Assembly: GCA_002441045.1 (NCBI GenBank)
Contig: DJWQ01000127.1
Coordinates: forward strand, 1-21,968
DNA: 21,968 nt
From: Firmicutes bacterium UBA6226
GTDB lineage: Bacteria; Bacillota_A; Clostridia; Peptostreptococcales; Acidaminobacteraceae
Direction of reading: 5' to 3'
Shown here in pieces: positions 16,245 through 21,968 of this stretch. Below the pieces are notes generated by a model. That model searched no databases. It had not been told where the DNA came from and worked only from the letters and a program-made list of their open reading frames with translations. Numbering within the stretch: the first letter of the stretch is position 1; every line of letters begins with the position of its first letter. The position numbers and the translations under genes were made by a program.

Positions 16245-16574
16245 ATGCCACATATCATTTTTAGAGGGATTGACGTTGCTGATGTTAAGGAAATTGAGAA
16301 GCCAATGGTTCAAGAAATTTCATCCATCGTTAATTGTCCAGTAGATCACTTTACGGTTGAATGGACGCCAACACTGTTTATCTCAGGTGGGATTGAGAAC
16401 TCAGGGGGCTATCCCTTTGTGACTATTAACTGGTTTAAACGATCAAGAGAACAGCAAGATGATGTCGCTAAGGTCGTAACTAAATTTGTTCTGGATTTGG
16501 GGTATTCAGACGTCTGTGTTTATTTTAATGAGTTGGATCCAACTGCTTATTATGAAAACGGAATTCACTATTAA
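16245..16574 (+). CDS. DUF1904 family protein (tautomerase-like fold)
   Basis: A small cytosolic protein of 109 residues resembling DUF1904 (PF08921). It begins Met-Pro-His, and a proline at position 2 is the catalytic residue of the tautomerase (4-oxalocrotonate tautomerase / MIF) superfamily, to which I believe this family belongs structurally. The C-terminal stretch VCVYFNELDPTAYYENG is the most family-like part. No substrate is known. AGAGGTG lies 10 bases upstream of the ATG. It stands alone, between its own promoter and terminator. Confidence 0.75.
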   Translation: MPHIIFRGIDVADVKEIEKPMVQEISSIVNCPVDHFTVEWTPTLFISGGIENSGGYPFVTINWFKRSREQQDDVAKVVTKFVLDLGYSDVCVYFNELDPTAYYENGIHY

Positions 16575-16620
16575 TCGAATGAATAGAAATTAAATTCAAT
16601 ATGAAATTGAAACTGTGAGA

Positions 16621-16659
16621 AGGCTCATAATAATGATATGATTATTATGAGCTTTTTTT
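16621..16659 (+). terminator. Terminator of the DUF1904 gene
   Basis: A 12-bp perfect stem (16623-16634 with 16641-16652), a 6-base loop and T-run 16653-16659. Confidence 0.92.
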
Positions 16660-16661
16660 CT

Positions 16662-16701
16662 TAAAGTAGGCTAAGTTGTTAACGATTCCAACTAAAGTAG
16701 G
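16662..16701 (+). repeat. Direct repeat TAAAGTAGG, possible activator sites upstream of the LuxR-type gene
   Basis: TAAAGTAGG occurs at 16662-16670 and 16693-16701, 31 bases apart start to start, close to three helical turns. A TATATT at 16725-16730 is the best -10 for the downstream regulator and has no recognisable -35. With a transcript start near 16737, the copies are centred about -40 and -71, the positions activators use. Function is inferred. Confidence 0.45.
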
Positions 16702-16762
16702 TAGTGAACCCTATTGTTAAAAGGTATATTATTTAAGACAGACCAATATTATGGGAGATGCT

Positions 16763-19393
16763 ATGTCAGAAATTATCCTTAATTCAAAATTACAAAAATC
16801 CATCATTCCGAGTACTTATGTTAGAAAATCTGAAAGTATTTCAAGACTATCTGAACGACAAATCAACATAATTAGTGCACCAGCAGGAGCCGGAAAATCG
16901 ACAATTGTGAGCGACTGGATTGATATTGAAAGCTGTTCTTATGTTTGGTATAGCTTGGACACATGGGACAATGAAATAGATTTGTTTTTAAGTTACCTTG
17001 CCAAAGGCTTAATAATGACTGAATCGGGACGTGAAGTTGGTAAAGCACTATTGCAAATGTTGAGCTCGCGATCTAATTTAGGACAGGAAGGCTTTACTCG
17101 AACGGTCATTGGTCTTTTACATCAGATAACGGAACCAATAATTATAGTTTTGGATGACTATCATGTGATTGCTGATATGAACATACATTACCTTTTAAAT
17201 GAGATGATACGCCAAATGCCTCAAAAGCTTAAGCTTTGTATTATTTCTCGTGAAGATCCGCCGTTAACGTTAGGCAGAGTAAGAGCGACAGGTCGTATTT
17301 GTGATCTCAGGATGGCAAATTTGAAATTTTCTGTCAGTGAATCGGAAGCCTTTTTGAATAAGATGCTCTCCTTTATGACGCTGAGTACAGATCAAATCAG
17401 TTTGATTCAAGATCGAACTGAAGGTTGGATTGCTGGCTTACAATTGATGGCGCAGACATTAATTAGATCAGAGAACAAGGACAACACACTACTATCAATT
17501 GGGGCAAGTAATGACTACATTATGGAATATCTCTTGGAAGAAGTGCTAAATACGTTTGATAGTGAGACACAACTCTTTTTATTGAAAACCTCAATTTTTG
17601 ATGATTTTTGTGAAGACTTATCTGATTATGCATTAGGTGTAATCAGTGGCACGAGCCATACGTTTTTAGAGATATTAAAGAGAAAAAATAGCTTTATTTC
17701 AAGTTTTGGAATGATGGACAATCATTCTATTAATGTAACTTGGTATAAATATCACCATTTATTCCGCGACTTATTAAGACAAAGATTAAACAATGAAAAA
17801 TCAATAACGAAAGCGACGATTGACGAAGTATATAAAAGAGCTGGAGAATGGTATGAAAATAGAGCACAATATCTATCGGCCATTCACTATTATTTTAATT
17901 TACCTCTTGAAGCAGCAAGATTAATAGAGTTACAATGGGAACCTATGGATATTGAACTGAAATCAAATATCTGGCTCTCACTTGCTAGAAGACTACCTGA
18001 TGTACTTTGTAAAAGAAGTCCTGTGATTTCTATGGGAATTGGTTGGTCAATGTTGGATGCAGGTGATACAGAAGGTTGCGTAAAATGGTTTCAGCATGTG
18101 GAAAAACTGATAGACCCTACACATTTATCAAGTGGGGAATGTGATGATTTATTGATCTTTGATCAACGAGAGTTCGAACAGCTTCCGGCCTATTTAGTAA
18201 GTGCAAAAGCCTACATTGCCGCATCGACAGGCGATTATGAGACTTTATTTTCTATGAAGGAGCAATTAAAAATCATAACAGATACAGTCCCTTATCAAAG
18301 AACATGGGTCATAGACACCTTTGTAGGTGTACTGGACTGGGCCAATGGCGAGTTAAATCAAGCATTTGTGACCTTTAATAAGGTTTGGATAAAGGCGAAA
18401 CAATCTCTACCAATGATCGTTCAAGGATCTATATTTGCTCTTCTTGTAGAAATAAAAATACAAAAAGGCGAGTTGATTGATGCGGAACAAATGCTAGTAG
18501 AGGAGATTAAAAAATTACAACACCCTGCCGGTGATGGACTTTATGCCTTATATAAACTTTATCAGGGGATGTTATACTTTATGCAGGGACGAATGGATCA
18601 AGCGTTTCTAGCGATTGAGGAGAGCCAAAATTTTGGCGTGCTCTACAATCATATGGATTGGCAGTATAAACAAGAGCTCTTAAAAGCGAGAATAGAAATG
18701 ATGTATGGTAATTTAGAGTCCGCAATGAAGTGCGTTGAACGCGGAAAAACACATCATTTTAATAACCCAATTCCAGAGTTTATGGGGTATGAAGATCTTG
18801 AGTTTTGGATACAACTAGAAACAGCTAAGAGAGAAAACAGATTGGCTACGTTTGTAGATAAAAAATGGCAAGTGTTTTTAGAGAATGAAAAAGATGAAAA
18901 AATACCTAACTATCTCAAAGAGAATCAGTATAAATTACTTTTTTGGTATGCTCCTAAAAAATACCATGCTTACTCTGAAATGTGCCAGTTACTTTTAAAG
19001 CGTGCAATATCACAAAAAAGATATGTACAAATCGTCGAGTTTTGCCTCATTTCTATCCGATATGCCACAAGCGTCTCAGTTCAACAACAACTCCTTAATG
19101 AAGCAGAGGAAGTCGCCAAAATGAATCACATAAGGTTACCTTTCTACGAATTTTCAGATGTATTTGTCGATGAAATAAATGCGTCAAATTCTGGTTCGAA
19201 ACATTTATTAACTGAGAGAGAACTAGACGTTTTAAAATTAATTGCCGAAGGCTATTCGAATCAAGAGATTGGTGCAAGCCTATTTTTGTCGCTCAGTACG
19301 ATAAAAAGCTATAATTACAGTTTGTTTAGTAAACTAGATGTCAAAAGAAGAACAGAGGCAGTCGCTAAAGCAAAAGAAATGGGCATACTTTAA
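16763..19393 (+). CDS. MalT-like large ATP-binding LuxR-family transcriptional regulator
   Basis: An 876-residue regulator of the LAL/STAND class. An N-terminal NTPase has Walker A APAGAGKST (39-47) and a Walker B/DDYH motif, IIIVLDDYHVI (about 126-136). A long alpha-helical, TPR-like central region (about 380-800) probably binds an inducer and oligomerises. The last 62 residues are a LuxR-type HTH (LLTERELDVLKLIAEGYSNQ, then KLDVKRRTEAVAKA). The recognition helix region reads STIKSYNYSLFSKL, unlike the more usual TVKxHxxNIxxKL. I chose ATG 16763, 5 bases after GGGAG; an ATG at 16751 has no ribosome-binding site. Inducer and targets are unknown; the next genes (small protein and oxidoreductase) or its own promoter are candidates. 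A strong terminator follows. Confidence 0.92.
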   Translation: MSEIILNSKLQKSIIPSTYVRKSESISRLSERQINIISAPAGAGKSTIVSDWIDIESCSYVWYSLDTWDNEIDLFLSYLAKGLIMTESGREVGKALLQMLSSRSNLGQEGFTRTVIGLLHQITEPIIIVLDDYHVIADMNIHYLLNEMIRQMPQKLKLCIISREDPPLTLGRVRATGRICDLRMANLKFSVSESEAFLNKMLSFMTLSTDQISLIQDRTEGWIAGLQLMAQTLIRSENKDNTLLSIGASNDYIMEYLLEEVLNTFDSETQLFLLKTSIFDDFCEDLSDYALGVISGTSHTFLEILKRKNSFISSFGMMDNHSINVTWYKYHHLFRDLLRQRLNNEKSITKATIDEVYKRAGEWYENRAQYLSAIHYYFNLPLEAARLIELQWEPMDIELKSNIWLSLARRLPDVLCKRSPVISMGIGWSMLDAGDTEGCVKWFQHVEKLIDPTHLSSGECDDLLIFDQREFEQLPAYLVSAKAYIAASTGDYETLFSMKEQLKIITDTVPYQRTWVIDTFVGVLDWANGELNQAFVTFNKVWIKAKQSLPMIVQGSIFALLVEIKIQKGELIDAEQMLVEEIKKLQHPAGDGLYALYKLYQGMLYFMQGRMDQAFLAIEESQNFGVLYNHMDWQYKQELLKARIEMMYGNLESAMKCVERGKTHHFNNPIPEFMGYEDLEFWIQLETAKRENRLATFVDKKWQVFLENEKDEKIPNYLKENQYKLLFWYAPKKYHAYSEMCQLLLKRAISQKRYVQIVEFCLISIRYATSVSVQQQLLNEAEEVAKMNHIRLPFYEFSDVFVDEINASNSGSKHLLTERELDVLKLIAEGYSNQEIGASLFLSLSTIKSYNYSLFSKLDVKRRTEAVAKAKEMGIL

Positions 19394-19398
19394 AATAC

Positions 19399-19431
19399 AA
19401 ACTTTGGTTGGTAGCAGCCAAAGTTTTTTTT
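19399..19431 (+). terminator. Terminator of the LuxR-family regulator gene
   Basis: A 9-bp stem (19399-19407 with 19418-19426), extended by three further pairs including one G-T, a 4-base loop and T-run 19424-19431. Confidence 0.92.
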
Positions 19432-19469
19432 AGTTATGATAGAGCTACAAAGAGTCTAGGAGGTGCAAG

Positions 19470-19691
19470 ATGTTTTATTCCATTATGATAAAAGGCAATC
19501 TTAAGCCACACTGGTTTGAGAGTCTATCAGTAGAGAAATTTGATGCATTCAATACGATTATACGAGGCGAATTGGTCGATCAAGCCGCATTATTCGGGGT
19601 TTTAAATCGTATTCGGGATCTTGGTGTTGAACTTATATCAGTTACAAGTGAAGATGAGGTGAAAGCATATGAAAGCAATCGTTCAAGATAA
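19470..19691 (+). CDS. Conserved 73-residue small protein, function unknown
   Basis: A small soluble protein with a strong AGGAGGT (19458-19464) 5 bases before its ATG. It contains ADQAALHG/NRIRDLGL-like signatures, here VDQAALFGVLNRIRDLGVEL (36-55), preceded by IRGEL and HWFESL. I recall this pattern from a widespread family of short uncharacterised proteins in Firmicutes and Actinobacteria. No membrane segment or cysteine. Its last 23 bases overlap the oxidoreductase gene in another frame, so the two are probably translated in a coupled fashion. I do not assign a function. Confidence 0.75.
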   Translation: MFYSIMIKGNLKPHWFESLSVEKFDAFNTIIRGELVDQAALFGVLNRIRDLGVELISVTSEDEVKAYESNRSR

Positions 19692-20643
19692 TTATGGCAG
19701 TTGGGATACTTTAAAAGTTGAAGAAGTAGCGATTCCAATTCCTAAAGAAAATGAGGTTCTAGTAGCAATAAAAGGGGCATCGCTTAATGCACCAGATTGG
19801 CGGTTATTACAAGGTAAGCCTTTTATCGTTAGAGCTGTTTCAGGATGGCTTAAACCCAAAGCAAGAGTTAAAGGAACTGATTTTTCAGGCATCATAACGA
19901 CAACTGGAAGATCTGTTAAAGAATTTAAAGTGGGTGATTGTGTCTACGGTGATTTATCGGGATGTGGCTTTGGTGCTTTTGCGGATTTCGTTTGCGTAGA
20001 TGAGAAACAAATAGCGAAAATGCCGAGCAATCTATCTTATTCAGAAGCAGCTTCTTTGCCACTTACAAGTGTCACTGCATTACAAGCGGTAAGAAACCTT
20101 GCGAATGTCAATCAGAGCGATCGCGTTCTCATCGTAGGTGCATCAGGTGGTGTTGGGAGTTATATGATTCAGCATTGCAAGAATTTGAAAGCACATATAA
20201 CTGCAGTTGTTAGTACAAAGCGAATACCTCAAGCGATTCAATTAGGTGCAGATGATGTAATTGATTATACTACGGACGATTTATCGAAGATGACTTCAAG
20301 CTACGATGTGATTTTATATGTGAACGGTAATTATCCGATTGCTATTTTTCATAAGATGTTGTCTGACAAAGGTAGATTTGTATTGGTAGGCAGTAGCAAT
20401 TTGAAGCATATATTATATCTTTCGATTTTCGGAAAAAAACTTAGTAAAAAATATGGAAAGCGCTACAGCGTTTTGATGGCGAAACCCAATGTGAATGACT
20501 TGAAATTTATTTCTGATTCGGTTGAACAGGGCAAATTAATACCTGTTATCGATCGACAAATTGAGTTTTCTGAGATTCCGTATTGGATTGGAGAACTTGA
20601 AAAAGGCCATGTAGGTGGTAAAATTATCGTATCTCTGGAATGA
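19669..20643 (+). CDS. Zinc-independent medium-chain dehydrogenase/reductase (NAD(P)-dependent quinone oxidoreductase-like)
   Basis: A 324-residue MDR-superfamily oxidoreductase. The N-terminal GroES-like domain (1-120) contains KGTDFSGII (68-76) and VGDCVYGD; the Rossmann domain carries GASGGVGS (157-164) for NAD(P)H. The cysteine and histidine ligands of catalytic and structural zinc sites of alcohol dehydrogenases are absent, which places it with quinone oxidoreductase / enoyl-reductase-like members. The substrate is probably a quinone or reactive enone (inference). The start follows GAGGTGA and overlaps the small upstream gene by 23 bases. A hairpin begins at the last base of its stop codon. 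Confidence 0.88.
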   Translation: MKAIVQDNYGSWDTLKVEEVAIPIPKENEVLVAIKGASLNAPDWRLLQGKPFIVRAVSGWLKPKARVKGTDFSGIITTTGRSVKEFKVGDCVYGDLSGCGFGAFADFVCVDEKQIAKMPSNLSYSEAASLPLTSVTALQAVRNLANVNQSDRVLIVGASGGVGSYMIQHCKNLKAHITAVVSTKRIPQAIQLGADDVIDYTTDDLSKMTSSYDVILYVNGNYPIAIFHKMLSDKGRFVLVGSSNLKHILYLSIFGKKLSKKYGKRYSVLMAKPNVNDLKFISDSVEQGKLIPVIDRQIEFSEIPYWIGELEKGHVGGKIIVSLE

Positions 20644-20673
20644 AAATCTTCAGGCATCTAGCCTATAGATTTT
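20643..20673 (+). terminator. Probable terminator of the oxidoreductase gene
   Basis: AAAATCT (20643-20649) pairs with AGATTTT (20667-20673) and AGGC (20652-20655) with GCCT (20661-20664), separated by a 2x2 internal loop and closed by a 5-base loop. Only four T follow directly, so it is moderate in strength and the next hairpin may back it up. Confidence 0.55.
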
Positions 20674-20696
20674 ATATCAATTTCTTTGCTGCCAAA

Positions 20697-20734
20697 TAAA
20701 AAATCCCCTTCATATACTAAAAGCATGAAGGGGA
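20697..20734 (-). terminator. Terminator of the RlmI-like methyltransferase gene
   Basis: A 10-bp GC-rich-based stem (20704-20713 with 20725-20734) and an 11-base loop; on the minus strand it runs into T-run 20703-20697. Rightward it is followed by CTTGTTTTGTTT, so it may work both ways. Confidence 0.85.
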
Positions 20735-20766
20735 CTTGTTTTGTTTAAAACTTGAATGTGGTATAA

Positions 20767-21957
20767 TTAATCCATTTGTATAAAGAGTACTTTTAAATAA
20801 TTGCTCTCTTCATATTTGAAATGCGTTCTAAAATCCTTTGGTAACTGATGTACTTCGAGAATTTTAAATCGTTTGTTTGCAAGATTAAATCCTTTTCCGA
20901 CCAGTTGTTTAAATTTGTCTAATGTAATGTTACTTGAGTTATTTGATGCGATTATAATTCCCTTTTGAGAGGTGATCTTAATAGCATCTGCAAGCAAAGT
21001 TGGATAATCTTTTTCAGCACTGAAAGTAAAATCTTTTGACTTGGCATAGCTAGGTGGATCTAAAATAACAAGATCAAAATGAAGCCCTTTCTTTTGAGCA
21101 AATTTGAAATAGTGGAAAACATCTTCTACTAAAATCGGATGATTTTCAGGTGAAATATGATTTAATTCGTAGTTCTTTAATGTATGCTCTAAGCTTCTAT
21201 TTGCCAAATCAATACTGGTGACACTTTTCGCACCGCCGATTGCAGCAAACGTTGAAAATGCACCTGTATAAGAAAATGTGTTAAGGACAGTTTTGCCCTT
21301 GGCATATTGATTACGTATCGCTTTTCTTATTTCTCTTTGATCAAGGAAAACGCCAACCATGCCCCCTTCGTTAAAGAAAACAGATAGCTTTACACCATTT
21401 TCAAGCACTGTTATTGGAAAAGTGAGTGGTTTTCCAGCTATAAAGCCATCATTAACTTCTTCATGATCATCAAAACGACATTTTTCATAGATGGCATCAA
21501 ACTCAACCGAATTTTTAAGTGCTTTTTCGATTTGATTCTTAAAGGCATAGATCCCTTTGCTATAATAGTTAATTAAGTAAGAACCTGCATAAAAATCGAT
21601 GGTTAATCCGCCGATGCCATCTCCTTCGCCATTAAAAACACGAAAAGCGGTTGTTTTAGGATTGTTGTATAAGCCAAGACGTTTTTCGATACTTTGATAG
21701 AGCTTTTTTAGGAAAAAAGTATCATCGATTTTCTCACGCTCATTATTTGACAGCACCCAACCCAAGCCTTTGTTTTGAAGACCATAGTACCCTGTCGCAA
21801 CAAACTTACCTTTTGAATCCGTTAGTTTGAGTAGTTGTCCTTCTTCGATGTCAGATGTTTCAAGTAGTTGATACCCAACAACACTTTCCTTGAAAATCAA
21901 TGGGTACTTTTCTTTGAATTTCTCAACATGTTTATCATGTAATTTTATTTCGTACAT
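20767..21957 (-). CDS. PUA-domain class I SAM-dependent rRNA methyltransferase (RlmI/YwbD-like)
   Basis: A 396-residue predicted rRNA methyltransferase, complete in the window with AAGGAG 5 bases before its ATG. An N-terminal PUA-like domain covers about 1-75. A linking EEHVR-type segment FNGEGDGIGGLTID (108-121) follows. The Rossmann methyltransferase core has motif I VLNTFSYTGAFS (224-235), the acidic SAM-ribose position in SIDLA (248-252) and motif IV DPPSYAK (300-306). E. coli RlmI makes m5C1962 in 23S rRNA and its family usually has a TCSCS-like motif VI; here the aligned stretch reads ASNNSSN (337-343), and the only cysteine in the protein is C160. The target and even the modified base are therefore uncertain. 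It is a single leftward gene. Confidence 0.85.
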   Translation of the reverse strand: MYEIKLHDKHVEKFKEKYPLIFKESVVGYQLLETSDIEEGQLLKLTDSKGKFVATGYYGLQNKGLGWVLSNNEREKIDDTFFLKKLYQSIEKRLGLYNNPKTTAFRVFNGEGDGIGGLTIDFYAGSYLINYYSKGIYAFKNQIEKALKNSVEFDAIYEKCRFDDHEEVNDGFIAGKPLTFPITVLENGVKLSVFFNEGGMVGVFLDQREIRKAIRNQYAKGKTVLNTFSYTGAFSTFAAIGGAKSVTSIDLANRSLEHTLKNYELNHISPENHPILVEDVFHYFKFAQKKGLHFDLVILDPPSYAKSKDFTFSAEKDYPTLLADAIKITSQKGIIIASNNSSNITLDKFKQLVGKGFNLANKRFKILEVHQLPKDFRTHFKYEESNYLKVLFIQMD

Positions 21958-21968
21958 CGTAACTCCTT

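Noticed and set aside
1..21968. Mobile elements, CRISPR, toxin-antitoxin or defence islands
   Set aside because: No transposase, integrase, regularly spaced repeats, terminal inverted repeats or defence-type domains were seen on either strand.

Overview
The window is AT-rich chromosomal DNA with strong AGGAGG-type Shine-Dalgarno sites, hairpin-plus-T-tract terminators and tightly packed short operons. Together with the gene families (two-subunit iron-sulfur serine dehydratase, DegV and DAK2 proteins, a MalT-like LuxR regulator, an ABC-F protein resembling YfmM) this points to a low-GC Gram-positive anaerobe of the Clostridia, possibly near Fusibacter or other Peptostreptococcales. The genus is a guess. 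I see no tRNA, rRNA, CRISPR array, insertion sequence or phage gene; this is mostly core and near-core genome.

Layout. 1-90: terminator of a gene outside the window. 151-3040 (+): oxidative pentose-phosphate operon gnd, zwf and a cyclase-family metal hydrolase whose start overlaps the zwf stop. 3118-3591 (+): msrA with its own promoter, converging at a shared hairpin with 3654-5212 (-), the serine dehydratase operon sdaAB-sdaAA. 5358-9690 (+): a three-gene run with overlapping ends: a protein joining a FakA-like (DAK2) kinase part to a FakB-like (DegV) fatty-acid-binding part, a DUF1295 membrane enzyme, and a Cache-domain chemoreceptor. 9838-11394 (-): ABC-F ATPase. 11497-12578 (+): Nudix hydrolase overlapping a GNAT acetyltransferase. 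12704-14506 (+): DEAD-box RNA helicase with a DbpA-type RNA-binding domain and a repeat-bearing basic tail, behind a strong promoter and a structured leader. 14588-16093 (-): lipoprotein polysaccharide deacetylase. 16245-16574 (+): DUF1904 protein. 16763-19393 (+): large MalT-like LuxR regulator. 19470-20643 (+): 73-residue conserved small protein overlapping a zinc-free medium-chain oxidoreductase. 20767-21957 (-): PUA-domain RlmI-like methyltransferase.

The most interesting points are: (1) the kinase-carrier fusion of FakA and FakB parts, possibly initiated at a rare ATT codon and translationally coupled to a membrane enzyme and a chemoreceptor; (2) the metal hydrolase coupled to gnd-zwf where a 6-phosphogluconolactonase would be expected; (3) a 9-bp direct repeat spaced 31 bp apart upstream of the MalT-like regulator, at class I/II activator distances; (4) an RlmI-like enzyme without the cysteine needed for m5C chemistry. 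I found no clear new multi-gene system; the first item is the best candidate for something worth describing. All family assignments come from reading motifs, without database searches. No gene-free stretch exceeds 300 bases.
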